64,000 nucleotides of DNA from Xylocopa sonorina (Eukaryota > Arthropoda > Insecta > Hymenoptera > Apidae). The notes under the pieces were generated by a model. The model saw nothing but the letters and a program-made list of their open reading frames with translations, searched no databases and was not told the DNA's origin. Both the position numbers and the translations under genes were made by a program. The stretch spans positions 8,197,001-8,261,000 of the forward strand of contig NC_135198.1 of NCBI RefSeq assembly GCF_050948175.1, in the 5' to 3' direction. This document shows, piece by piece, positions 1 through 13,100 of the stretch (positions are counted from its first letter, which is position 1; each line of letters begins with the position of its first letter).

Positions 1-3000
1 CGGTCGCGCGACCGTTCTCCTGGTGAACTTGCCTCCCCGATTACGACAGCGCACGGTGCCCGCTGCATTTATAGCACTGGGACACGACTTGGCCTGATCA
101 CGAGAAACGCACCACTGTGTAACGTTCAAAAGTATCGCGACACATGGATAATAACAATGAGATTATAAAAATTCATAAAATATTGCTTGGGAATTTAGTT
201 CACTTAGTCGTTGGACAGAGCACGACTCCGTTTCGACTACTCGAGCGCTTGTCCGACTACGCGTACCTACTCCACTGCGAATCATCTCGCAGCAGAAGTT
301 AGAGATTGGTTCCACGAACTGCTTGTCTTCCCGTAAGTTTAGACACCATTAAGAGACACGTCTGTTTAATAATCGAACAACTATCGCATCGATAGCAAGA
401 AGGGGTTCCCTTCGTCCCTGATTCATCCACGAAGTAACCAAGATTCCAAGTATACGAGTTCTCACGAGGGAGAAGAACCGAACGATCGAAAATCTCCGCA
501 GCCAATTAGGGCATTGCGAAAGACTACGCGCGACGGAGCGACGTGGGTGTTGGCCACCGTTAATAGCCGGCTGAAGCGGAACTTTTCTCCTCCGGCTCGT
601 AATAACGCCAGGCACGTATTATAAGCAGCGGCTGAAAGAAAGAAGGAGGCCCAGGCCAATCACAGGCCGCCCACGCGAGCCCCCGCTCGCTCGTCGGCTG
701 GGAAAGTAGAGCAGCCACGGAATTAAGAAGTTTTCATCGCGCTCCTTTCACGTCGCAACGACGATGCGCTATCTCCGCGGGTCTTCCGCGGCCGGCCACT
801 TAACCCTGCGACGTCGAGGAACTTTCTAAACGCGACGACGTCGTCGGACGCTCGGAAGAGGCTGAAGCGGAGAGACGCGACAATGGACCGTGTCGAGGCG
901 CGTCGACGACCTCCCGCACCCTCTCTCCTCCATGCACGAATTAATCCTTTTCGAGCGCGCGCGAGACGCCTGTTAGTCGCGCGTGAACCATCGATCGCCC
1001 GCGCGCACACCCCCAACACGCTACATTTACCGCTCGATGCTAGCTAATAATCTGATGGCCGGCTTACAAAGGACCGAATTAGCGGCTGAGTGGAAAACGG
1101 CCGATCCGTCGACGAACGCGACCTCCTCCATGCAAGGTGTTAATGAATTGCACGCGGTCTGGAACCGCACGGTGAGATCTGGGGAACGTGGAATATGGTA
1201 ATTGCGATTGGGCGGTAGCGTCGATGAGAAATGCGCGGGGTGGTGATTCGTGGCTGATCGAAACGGTAATTTTCCGAAGGGGTGGTTTTTTTTTTGTATC
1301 TCGATATAATGAAATATATTCTTTACAAAGACCGCGTCAGGGTTTCTGATATTTTAGCGAGTCCGTTTTGTAATTTGCGCAACGAACGTGTCTCTTATCG
1401 GTGTATAAATTCACTTGGTAATTTGTTCGCGCGCTGCGCACCATCGTTTCGCCAGCCTTTCCGCACGAGCGAGAGCTATCGAGAATTATTAGCCTCTCTC
1501 GGCGTGTTTCGTTCGAACGCGTCACCGCATCTCTTGCACGATGCATAATTTAAGGGAGGCCCGGGGTCGGCTCGTTAGGGAACGCGTCTCCCGTGAAAAT
1601 TTATTATTAGCCAAATATCGATTCGATTATTTAGTCGTGGTGTCGTTTCGGTACGCGGCGGTACAGCGTCGATGAACATTGGAGAACTTGGAGAACGCGA
1701 CGCTAACGAGTGGCATGCATCGACGTATTTTCGTAAGTTAATAGAATCGTTCTCGAGGATTCGATGAATTGCACTGTTGGAGATAAAAGAAAATAGAAAA
1801 TGGACCACGTTTCCTTTACGGTTTTGTCGCATCCACTGTAGTAGATATAATATGCGAGTAATTAATTGCCAGAACTAGTTTCAATCTTGAAAGCCTCTTC
1901 TCGCATCCAGCAGTGCAATCGTGCAAAGGCTATCTGAATCGCAGAGATTTATTTTCTGAAATAAATGTTGGAGCTCTTAATGACGCGATTAAATGGTTTT
2001 CGACTCTGACAAGAGATTCCATGAACGTTTTGAAATTCATAGAGGTTTGATCTTAGGGCGGATATTGCTCTTCCTTTCGCTTTAACGGGAATTGTTGGAA
2101 ATTACATCCTTCCGGCTGTGACCGGCGCTCCACGTCGGGGACGGGCTGATAATTTTATGCATTTGTTTCGTCGCAGAAACACCGTCACCACGCAACGCGG
2201 CACACAAGCCCCATTTAGCCGAAGGCAATAAGTCAGCTGAAATATGTTACGTTCCCTTTTTTCGCGGCAGATAGAGAGAAATGGCCGTGGAAAAAAGTTA
2301 AGTACTTCCAGGAAGTCTGACTTCTCGTACGACCCTATCTTTCCTACGTGTCCAATAATTCACCCCGTCGTTTTCCGCAAACAGGAACGTGTATTCGTTC
2401 TGTTACGTAAATCGATTCCTTTCACCCTTCCGCGCGAGAAATTGTTACAACACGGCGAGCGCGGCGAATACCTCGCCAAGTATTCCGGTCGTTACGGGCG
2501 CTTCAGAATTGATTAAATCTGCGCGGAACGAACGCGTTAATGGAACAATTCGAAATCAACGCGTTCGCTGTTAAAAATCTAAAACAGCGCGCGAACGAAA
2601 CGTTGTCGCCGCGCGATCGTTCGCGTCGTCCAAGAAGCCAAGAACCAACCGAACGGAGACGCGCCAGCCTGCGGATTTTAATATCTTCAAATTATAAATC
2701 CAAGGGATGGACGATGCGAACGGGACAGCCCTCGTAAAATGCTTCATTGCGTTCTTTTGACGACGCGTTCTCCGAACGAAGAGAGACGCCTGTACCCGGA
2801 ACATTCAGCGGAAAAGATTCAACTTCACGCGTCGTTTGCCAGGAGCAATTAAACCGTGCGCAATAAACCCTGGCGAAGATTACACGGTGATTATTCTTTG
2901 CGCAACGCAGCGAGCGGACGAAAATTTATGCAGGCTGTTGCCACGAAGACAAAGCCAAGAAAACGATCGGGGGACGGATCCGTCCGTTAAATGGGAAATT

Positions 3001-4980
3001 GAAATATTACTGTATACGCTCCCTCTCTTACTTCCGCTATTTATGTTCTTCGGTGTGTACAGGATGTTTCTCATAAAGGGGCTGATTCGATTGCCCCGGG
3101 AATTTCACGGTGTTCGAAACGTTTATTCGCACGGAAAATTCGCTGAAATTAGTTAGAGGAAGTTGAAATTTCAATCGAACGGTTGTTCACCTGTTCAGAA
3201 AAGCAAAACGGGTTACTTCGCGAAACGATTGGCGTAACGAATCGTTCCCTACGGTGCGTCTTATCCCGTATCACGAAACTAGGAAAGCTAAGCTGCTTAT
3301 GCTCATAATACTAACAACGTTAATTCCATTTCCGTTGCTGCAGGAGTAATCGCGCGATCACTCTGTGCACGCGATATCTTCGCATTAATAAATCCAAGGT
3401 ACGCTCGCTGTCGTTGCAATAATTCATACATTTCACTGTACATTTCGTTACGTCGATGTACTTATTTACCTCGCTTCGATTTTATCCGGAACGACGAGTA
3501 AATTTCCTGCGCTAACACGGACAGTCAAGCGCAGACAGTGTATCTGGGTCATCCACTCGTAAATCCATCAAGCGCCCGCCAACGAGCGCCTTCTGAACAC
3601 GTACCAACGCTAAAAGGCATCGGAGAAAAGAGCAAAGGGGAAACAGAGGAGAACAATCCGTCCCGCGGCGCGCAAACCATCCCTCGACACACCCCTTGGA
3701 AGGTTTCGTTCGTTGGCAATTTTTCCACGCACCCCCGCGCGCAGACAATCTCATCGGTCGCTTATAAGAGTCAGCCCTTGCGCACAGAGCCCTGGCACCG
3801 TCTGCCGCGAGCGATTCAACGCCGTGCTATATTTTACAAACGAAAGCTCCAGGGCGGCGTGTGTATCGCGAAATCGGCGAGAATCCGCCACGAGCTCGAA
3901 AATATAACCCCCCACGAACCGAAGCGGCCGAGGGAGATCCTGGCGAACACTTTAAATTCCCCGATGCTCTCGGTGCGCCCTCGAGTTCGTGTACCGGATT
4001 CCAATGGATGCCGTGGAACGTCCACGAAAACGGGGCGCCCTGAGAAATCGCATTTTCCTTTCTCCACGTCGTCCCTCGCCCCGCTTTTATATTTCACGGA
4101 CGCCCACCAACCCACCCCCTGGTTTCCTCCTACTTCCGTCTCGCCTTCGCGTCCAGCGTTCGTCTTTATTAATAAACGGCCAGCGACGTTTAGCCGTAAA
4201 TATTTGCGCGTGAACGGAACCGTGGCGAAAAAAAAACGCCACCTCAAAGAGGAATCTTACCTTTTCGCGTCTCATTATTTATCGATGGACCGGCTGGTCC
4301 CGAGCGAGCTGAATTATTAACGGACTCCCGGGGACGCGGACCTCGTTGCAACGGCGATCCGTTCGACGCGGCGAGACCAGCCGATAAAAAGAAGAAGAGA
4401 CGCGGGTCATTAACCGACGCGGGGATTCGTCCCCGGAAATGGGAATCGTGCACGTCGAACTCTGACGCGTCTGTGCCGGTTCTCGATGGAATTTAAAAAG
4501 CGACAGGGATGCGACAGCGGAACTCGAGGACGGCTAAAGAAATTGGAGAGAGAATCGGATGTTTCATGGTGGTTTGCGTACGTGGATTCCAATAATATTT
4601 TTTTATCGCCAGCAATGAAATCGTTTTAAGGCTGGGAACAAAAGGAATTGTTGGCTTTTACCCCATCAAAGGAACCATTACCTTTTATCCTCGTAGCCGT
4701 GAAATAAATCCAAGGAAGTTAAATGCGGAGTTTTATGATCCCCTCGATTGCCTACAATACGGTGTGACAAAGACTTGGGAGATATAAAGGCTAAATTTTT
4801 CGCAATTATTTCTAGCGCACTCTGATCCATTAATGCCCAAGTCTATGGAAACGCGGAGGTCTCTCAGGCTGCCGGAAGAATATTGTCGACGCGCACGTGC
4901 GCGCGTTACATCTCGCGTATAACGCGAGACCGCGGATGCGTGTTACAGAGCGTAGCTTGTCAGATTAATCTCAATTACGC
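1..4980. other. Noncoding stretch, no gene recognised
   Basis: No exon or RNA gene could be supported. The stretch alternates GC/CpG-rich blocks (about 660-1000, 3500-4500) with more AT-rich DNA (1720-2100, 4590-4860). The longest open frame of the window, 260 codons on + at 3538-4320, lies here; it has a basic, proline/serine/arginine-rich composition, no domain, and competing open frames on the other strand, so it is treated as chance. A T10 run sits at 1286-1295 and a small perfect hairpin at 4911-4929. Confidence 0.5.
4911..4929. repeat. Short perfect inverted repeat
   Basis: Arms TCTCGCGT and ACGCGAGA (8 bp each) flank a 3-nt ATA loop. It lies just downstream of a CG-rich alternating segment (about 4890-4906). 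A palindrome of this size is expected by chance a few times in CpG-rich DNA, so no function is assigned. Confidence 0.55.
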
Positions 4981-7900
4981 GGGAAAAAAATATTCACTTA
5001 CGGTTCCTCGTAATTTTCATCCATGATTAATGGTACGCCGCGCATTAATGGATTAACGTTCTGGAAGGATTCTTTTTGCCCGCGATCAGCCAGATATCTT
5101 TCCGCGGAGTTCGAACGCATCCCAGTGGAAGAGGAGAGCCGTGGCTTCCTCGACGCAACGAGAGAATGATGAAAAATCGATGCAATCGTTCCGCGAGCTG
5201 AACGAAAGCTCATTATCGACCGGGGCACCCTTCTCGCCCAAGAATCGGGAAAGGTGAAGGCAGGGGCGCGAGAGGGTGGCTACCCCGAGGATTCCGCGGA
5301 AGAAGGGATGCCTGGGACGAAACAGAGGACGAATGAAAGAAAGAAAAAGGGAAAACGCTCGATTTCACAGTCATTGGCTCGCGAAAATGCGACTAGCGAG
5401 CAGTCATGTGCGTTCGAACGTGTACGTGACGGGAGCGGCCGGTTTACGTGTGCACCGCTGCCGAATGCGGATGCACTTGCGAATGGCGCGGTTCCCTCTG
5501 TACACACGGTTGCACGCACGCCTGCACGCCCTTGCAGGTATGCACACGGGGGTACGTTTAGCTGTGGGCGGCTCGCTTCTTTTAAACTTCGCTACTTAGC
5601 TGAGACCCCTCGCGCGCGACCCTTAAAGGGACGCTCGCGAAACGGAAACGGGCTCGCGACGACGTCTGCTTCGAATTCGAAGGACCAGCTTCCGAAAACT
5701 TTTTATGCGCCACGCTCCAACAGGCCAGAAACTGTGACACCCGTTTCGGATAATTGCCTCTTTATCTGTTTTTTTTTTTTTAACTCACGAAGAAATAGCT
5801 GCATTTCGTATTGGTTTAGACTAGTTTAAATCGCATTCTCGTTGCTTTTGGTACGTATGATATCTCGATGAAAGAGACACGGTCGTTTATCCGAAATTTT
5901 TCCGGGAGCATTTATTATCCAACGTCCTGCACAATCGGGCAACCATAAAACTGTCATCCGAATATGGACGACAGGCGATAGTCAACGTGTTCGTCAACGA
6001 ATCCCGGTGCTATCGATAGCGGCGAATTTATCGTCCGAGAAGAAAAATGTAAGGAATCGATTCATTCCCTCTCGAGTACCTTCGAAATCGGCCAGTAGCC
6101 CCGGTCGAGCAAGAAAACTAATTAGTCGAAGCGGATGTTTTGCCGCGAGGAAGCAGAAGTTTCTATTTCGCGAATTAAAGAGAACGTTCGATACTCTGTT
6201 CGTTCTCTTCTCGTTTTTATTTCTACCACTTGATCCTTGCGCGAGTGTTAAAATTTCGATGCACGGCGATACTTGTAAAATCGGATCCCGATTCAGTATT
6301 TAAAACTACTGACCGCAACGAAGTACTCGATTCTAATTGAGAATCTACTAGAAATTACCAGACGTTTCGCGTTTGCTTGACAAATATTAATTCTGTAGAT
6401 CACTTGAGACGAGGGCCCTTAATTAAGCAAATTTTAACCTTCGAAACACTGGCAAGTTTCGACGAACTTATTAACGCTTAAAGAGATAAAATACGAAGCG
6501 TCGTTATGAAATGTAATTAAAAATATTGAGGAAAAAAGATTATGCCCTCGACGATCTTTTATGAAACGTCTCTCGTCGTGCGTTTTAAAATTCGTCTATC
6601 TCTCCTCCACCCGTTTATCGATACGATCGTGCTTGCGACCCCTTTTTTAATTTCAAAAAATAAAAAACGGCGTATCATTCCAGTCCCCAAGCGAGTGCCG
6701 TCTGAAAAACCACGATTTCCTCCGGTAGGTACGCGAGTCTCCCCTCGGAAAAGGGGCTGCGAGGCTCGCAGTCACCCCGCAACTCCGCCAATCTGTTCTC
6801 GCGAGATTCCCGGCCTCGCTTCTCACTTTAAGACGAACTATCCCGTGATGCTCGCGAAAGTAACAATAGACTTTTTCCTGAACCTGCACGCCGCCATCGC
6901 GTGCACTATCGAATATTACAATGAGAGAGGAAGAAATTTTTCCCAGCATCATTCTTGCGTTCTGCTTATTCTTTACTGAAAAATCCTTTGTAAGGGAGGG
7001 TTAAGAGGGGGTCGTAAGAAAGAACAAGAGAATTAGAGAGAAACATTCTTTAATTAAATTCCAACAGCAAATGGAAACGAAACGAATACAATACTAAGAT
7101 AAAGAGTAACCCAAACAGAATCGCAATTCTCAATCAAGTATCTGGGGATGAATGAAAGCGCAGAGAATGAAATCGATACCCCCAGGTTCCTCGATCGAAG
7201 TCCTTGGACCGCATCTCGGGAAGGGGCCGCGAAACAGTATCGCGGGCCGATGGAACCACGAAAAGGGCGAAGCAGGGAAGAAGGGAGTATCGCACGCACG
7301 AGGCGGCTTGGCGGGGTGGCTTCTCGGTTAAATGAGGCTAGCTCGCCCTCTCAGCCGGTGTTTCCCTCGTTCCGTCCCTCCCTGGAGCCGAGTCGGTTCT
7401 AGTCGAACTCTCGGTGTGTCGAGGTGGGCGCGGCCCCGCACCGACCGAAATCGATTTTGGAAAGACGAGGAGCGAGAGACGCGGGTAGCACCAGAGGGGC
7501 GGCTGGACGGAAGAGGGACGACGACGCCAGATTACGGGACGATGCCGCATGGCTGGGCTTCCTCTGATCTAGCCTGTATATCGGCTGAGCGAGGGGGTGG
7601 TCCTTCTTTTGCGATGAGAGGTCGCACGGGAGACGATCGAGTCCCGTTTCGCCCGTCGCCCCTGGTTGCCCGTGGGTTGAGCGAAGGCCTACAGCGGCGG
7701 CTGGCGATCGACGGGACGCCTGTTCGTTCCACGCGCGACGCTTCCGCGGACGAAGACAAGCGCCGAGGCCTGTGTTTTAATCATTAAGGCGCTTGTAAGG
7801 CTGCCTGCAGCTGGGATCTTTGATCTGCACTCGTCGCGTGCGGCAAAGCTACTTAGGCGGAGGCTAGCTGGCTGAGACGGTACCAGGAGAAAGATAGAGC

Positions 7901-9770
7901 TAGGTTGCGGGGTGGAAGGAGAATCTTCTATGGCTGTGGAATACCTACGTGTATACACGCCCGTGTGCAGAGTGGCTGGGTAAAAGCGGAGACTGGCGCG
8001 GGGATACGCGTCCCGTGACGCGTTACGTGCACCACCTGCACGCCATCGCTCTGCAAAGGAGCTGGCGGGTACGCTCTGAGGGCCACGGCGAATTCGGGGC
8101 CAATTAATCGCGAATGAAAGTTTAATCGGGTAGCCGGTACGCTTTTAACGATGTTCCTCGAACGTTGTTCGAGTCGATCCACGTTATTAATTCAATATCG
8201 AGGCCAGGTAGCCTGGAATTAACTGCCACCACGGTTTCGCGCCCCCGCTACTCTCTCCCTTTGCGTCGCGAGCTTTTTAACGTATTACCGATTAAAAATG
8301 GGGGATCATGAATTACTTTAACTTACTTTAACAACTTTGTTCCGTTCTATTCTATTTATTTTAATTGGTTCTCGATTCTTTCACGATCCGTCCAAAATTT
8401 TCAACCCCTTTGCTTTTCGTCACTTTTTTCACACGCGTCTCTGGGGTCGTCGCAGCTCCATGGATACCCAGGGAGACCCGCGATACCGATTGCGAAAGGC
8501 GCCGCACGTACGGATCTTCTCCGCGAACGGGTTGCACGCGGAGGGTGGGTTTTTTTTCAGCGGGGAGGAACAGCCTCCTCCCTCGAGAGCGGCCGCGCGC
8601 CGCACGTACGAACGCTCGGCTGCGAGCGTAACCAGCGGGGATAGGGCCGATTGAATTTTGCCCGGGGGCCAGCAGCTGCCTTCGCTTCGGGATTAGGCTT
8701 CGAGCCGGCATTTGCACGTATTCGTTTATTGGGGATTCAATTTGCCAACGTCAGAGGCCCGCGGCGTGCTTTTTCTTCTCGCTGATTTCAATACGGATAC
8801 GCGGAGCCCTGATAGATCGCTCGATCGAAATGATTGGGGGGTTCGGTTTTGCCTCTGCGAAGGGACTTGTTGGAGTATTTGCAGGAATTTAGTTACGTGC
8901 TGATAGGTGAGGGACATAGACATTGGTATATTTTTTGGTATCATCCTCGAGTAGTTGTAAGGGTAGAGATTAATTAGTTTAATTTCGTTGATTCTCGTTG
9001 ATTCGTAATTCCACGTGAGAGAAGATTTCAATTGTCCCGGTGAATAGAGTGGAGAAAGAAATTGTGAAAATTTTTATTAATGGGATTAAATTTCAGCGAA
9101 TTAAAGTTTCGATGGGAGAGAGAGAACGATTTTTCTGTTGACTTTTTGTCTATAGAAAGTATGCTTTATTCAGGATAAAGCGACGTTCTCGAGGAAATTG
9201 TGTAGAGAAAACTTTTAGTCTCGCTTTCGTAAGACGTAATACGAATGCAGAGAACGTAAACCTCTTTCTTCGATACATTCCGGTTAGTAATATCGTTTTA
9301 CAAATACGCTACTTTATTCTCCGGGCCTGGAAGTATCTCGAGCGGAATTCGCGGAGCTGATTCTGAAGTATGCACGTCGTGTCCTGATAAATATCCAATT
9401 TGAGGCACGCCTTTTAAAACGGAACAAGCGTTTTCAATATTCCGCCGCTTAAAAAATAAAAGCCGGCGGAAAGTCACGTTTCGTTTCTCGGTCTGTGTAC
9501 CGCAAAATGCATATTTTAAGACGATGGAGCATCGTCGACGGCGTCGGGAAAGAAAAACAGAATTTCCAGCTTGCACCTTGCAAAGTGCCACTCGTACCAC
9601 TGTTGGACCAGTGTTTTAACATGGCTTTTTCTCGAACACCTTCCCCGGCATTGTACGACATGAAAAGCATAAAAGACTGTGCACACAGCGAGAAAAGGTG
9701 AAGAGAAAAATTGACAGTTTTTATCGCTGAGGAAACATATTTTGCATGTACTGCAGTCTTTCACCATTTT
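4981..9770. other. Noncoding stretch, no gene recognised
   Basis: Mixed composition with a GC-rich block at about 7250-7790 that is open in several frames on both strands, and another at 8440-8700 that begins after a pyrimidine tract and CAG acceptor-like site at about 8551-8560. No consensus donor partner or recognisable peptide was found for either. A T13 run lies at 5769-5781. A minus-strand open frame at 4998-5228 stops inside a GTAAGT donor-like site, but its peptide is not recognisable. Confidence 0.45.
5769..5781 (+). repeat. T13 homopolymer
   Basis: Thirteen uninterrupted T residues. This is a common slippage-prone mononucleotide run in insect intergenic DNA; no adjacent acceptor AG or terminator context gives it a role. 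Confidence 0.8.
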
Positions 9771-10110
9771 TCATACATTTCTAATTTATTTGCTCGCTTA
9801 CAACTAACACCTATATATCATTAAAAATACCAACACAGAAATCATTGATATTTCAGTAGTATAACCGTACATATAATCCGACCAACTTGGAATATGCTAT
9901 AGAAAGCTAACGAATTTAAATATCCTCGAACACTATTAAAATAATTACTCAAGAATGTCGGACACATACAGAAATTTTCAATTATTTAAAAATATTTAAC
10001 AAAAATTACGACATTAAGAAAATCGTATTCTCGAACGATCCGTTATTAAAAGACTTAACAAAACTTCCCAATATTCAACTGCAAATCGATCTAACTCAAT
10101 ATTTTACCAT
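9771..10110. other. AT-rich island
   Basis: The stretch is visibly much richer in A and T than the kilobases on either side, with TAA/TTA/ATT words throughout and no long open frame. It could be a decayed transposon, a matrix-attachment-type region or a remnant of 3' UTR. Nothing in it identifies which; no terminal repeats were seen at its edges. Confidence 0.4.
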
Positions 10111-10128
10111 CGTCGTCGTCGTCGTCGT
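10111..10128 (+). repeat. (CGT)6 trinucleotide microsatellite
   Basis: Six uninterrupted CGT units border the AT-rich island on its right side. The surrounding DNA has frequent stops in the frames I checked, so this is read as a noncoding trinucleotide repeat rather than a codon repeat. Confidence 0.75.
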
Positions 10129-13100
10129 GGCGATGCTGGTATCGTTGTTCACATCGAGATCCTTGCTGTAGAACAATCCGAAAATAAATCGAACCAGCGG
10201 CTACTTTTCATCATTCCCGATCAAGGTATTTTTCTCAAAGACTTCCGCCACGAAGGAACGACTTATACCGTTCGACGTTCCGGTAAAAAGGATCAATACC
10301 CGCCGGCTGCCCCGGCCAAAGCTTCTTTCATCCGGTATCGCGATACATTCCACGGCCGTTCTATCAGCTGCCCCGTACGCTGGCCGCAACAACTGACCCA
10401 GAGCGGTCCACCGGAAGGAAAGGGATATTTTCAGTTATGCTTTTCGCCGATCCGACGGCCACCCGGGAAACTCATTTCGCAGTTCACCGCGGGAAATTCG
10501 ATCAAACTTTCTTGATCTCTCCACTAAATCCCCCCGGGTAGGATAACGTTATTTCTAACTTCGCGATGAGACAGGACCCCCCCCTTCCACCGAGTAATGC
10601 GATTTCTTGATAATGCAAACGTACTGGCCGTGAAACGGAAGTTCTCGCGAAGGCCACGAGGTCGGGAAGGTCGGATCCTCCACGAGGTGGAAATCGAGGC
10701 GTTCACCGGATACTTGGCAAAGAGTCGATGGTTAATTGAAACGTACGAACTTCCCTCGACTTCCTCGCGGTTCCTCACGATCCCTTTCCGTCGAAATTTT
10801 TTCTCGTAATCTTCCGATACGGAAGTTCAAACGCTTCGAAGCTCTCTCTATCAACGCGATAGTGGAAAGATTTGTGTAGCTCGAAAGACAATAGTGATAC
10901 ACCTCTAAAATAATGTCAATTGTAGTCTGAATTCGACGTTCTCCATTCCGCTTTCGATTCAGCTAAATCGACCGCATTGTTCGTCGGTGTAAATTACAAT
11001 TCAATACGGGCTTCGATTGTTCTCGCGTCGATCGAGTTTAATTGAACCGTGCGTACAGCCCCGCAACACAGCATCCTAAACAGCGATTTCCAGCGAAACG
11101 TCACGAGACGAGGGGACGGAGGATACCGAACGCGACTTCTACGGTACTTCCGGTGACCCCAGGAAACGCTGCCGCTCCAACGACCGGTGTCCCGTAATCA
11201 GGCGACTGCCGACACGGTCCCCTCTTATGAGAAACGTGTCTGGCATGAAATATTTCCAGGGTGGTAATTAGATTGTGTCGCGGCTCCCGCGCACATACAT
11301 TCCGTTTCTACGTCTCCCGTCTCCAGGCTAGGTAAGCGAACTGTCGTCGGATTACGCTGGATATCTTGCCCTCGTTCGAAATCAATTCACGGCCGCGCTA
11401 GCCTAATTCGAGGCTGGCTCGTTTCGCGATACACCCTATTCGACGCGTCCCCGTTGATCCTCTTCGACGTCTAATCCTCCCAGCAACGTTGAGAAATTGT
11501 TCCTCGGGGTTGCGGCTCGCGTCGCTGCGTTCCACCGTGCTCGTCGATTCGTCGCTGGCGGGGACCAACCACCCCTTAGACGGGGGTAAAGGGACACTCT
11601 GTGATTCATTAACGAGTGGAAACGTTCGAGGAATGTTTAAGGGACGTCGTATATGTAGCTGTGTCAGAATTCTGTGTCAGAATTACCCAGCGACGGCTTC
11701 ATTTGGCAACAGGAATGTGCAAACTTTCCGTTTTACCGGGGTTGCTAATCTCTCGATTGGGAGTCCTCGAAAGTGATTCGATTTGACGATTGAACGTAGC
11801 TCACAGCGGGGGTGGTTATCGCGTACGCGTCTGTGAAACTTGTTTTCGTGGTTTCACAGGCGACTCGGATATTTTTCGGGAATAATTGGTCAATTGAATT
11901 TGAGACTAAGTAACACGTTTTAGCTCTCTCGATTCTAACGTTGGACACATCGATCTTCTCGGAAATAAAGGTAATGTAAAATTTAAAATATGATTCGTTC
12001 GCTTGGGACGCGCGCTTTCATCGCGCGCAGACCAGTGGCGCGAATGCGAAGAAAAGTTGTGCGATGGAAACACAGATAACTCAACTTCGTATCATCGCAA
12101 TATTTAGCTGTTCCTATTCAGAAATAGAAAAATTCGAAATGACGTAAGAACGAATTTCCCCGTTCTGGTGATAAACATCCGCGATCGCTCCGTGGGTCCA
12201 ACTACGCGAAATAATCGACAAGTCGTAAAACAATTTTCGCGAAATCGGAGCATCGAACGGGAAGAGACGCGGAAGGAGCGCGAGGCGAAAACAGCCAGCG
12301 GAGAGAGAAGTTGGCGGAGCCGTCGTACCGAATGAAAATCGTTAAGATTCCGGTGGCGTCGTGTCGTTGGTACATTTGAACCCGTGCTCCCTTTGTTGGT
12401 ACGCGTCCAAAGGAGCCGCGGGGATCGATAGCCGCTCTCAATTTTCGTCTCTTTCCGCGGGAACGTTCCACGAGCGATAGAAGGAGGCGCTCGCTGCGTG
12501 GCGCAAGGGCGGGTCAGAGGGTGCAGGGAACACGGGGACGTGTGCGCCGCGTAATTCGGTCCATGCTTCAGGATCAGGGGTCGGCTCGTAAAGTTCCGAG
12601 GGACAGCCGTAAAAATCGGCCGCAAAAACCGACGCGTGATCCTCGCCGGTTTTCCATGAAAACTGTAAACGCGCTTCCGTTCGTTCCCTTTTTAATTTCA
12701 TGGCCGTTGATAGGAATGGAGGGACGATGCGCACAGCCGCGAGAGACCGTGAGTCAATATTGAAGCTGGCGAGGGCATAAATTACCCGTACGTGGCCAGA
12801 ATCGAGGTGGACGGGTCGAGAATGGTAGTCGGACAAGAAACACGGGGATACGATGGTGTCTGGGCCGCAGGAAAATGGGTGTACGGTTGTGGCGTCGAAC
12901 GTCTCTTGTCGACGCGGGGCTGTTACGTCTCCTTTCGACGCTGGAGATTCTCTCAACGTGATTGCGTTATTCCGGATGCATCTTGTTACGCGGCGGCTCG
13001 TACGCCCGCTAATTCGACAGACGGTGGCTGATAATTCGATTCGCGACATACAGCCGCGGTGGAGACGCGGCCTGGCTGCCGGAGCGAGCTTCCGCCTGAG

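Noticed and set aside
3050..3085. GTGTACAGGATGTTTCTCATAA, reminiscent of some insect transposon ends
   Set aside because: A single short degenerate word with no inverted partner or target duplication found.
3538..4320. 260-codon + strand open frame, the longest in the window
   Set aside because: Basic, P/S/R-rich composition, no domain, no splice or promoter context, and a 137-codon frame overlaps it on the opposite strand. Consistent with chance in stop-poor DNA.
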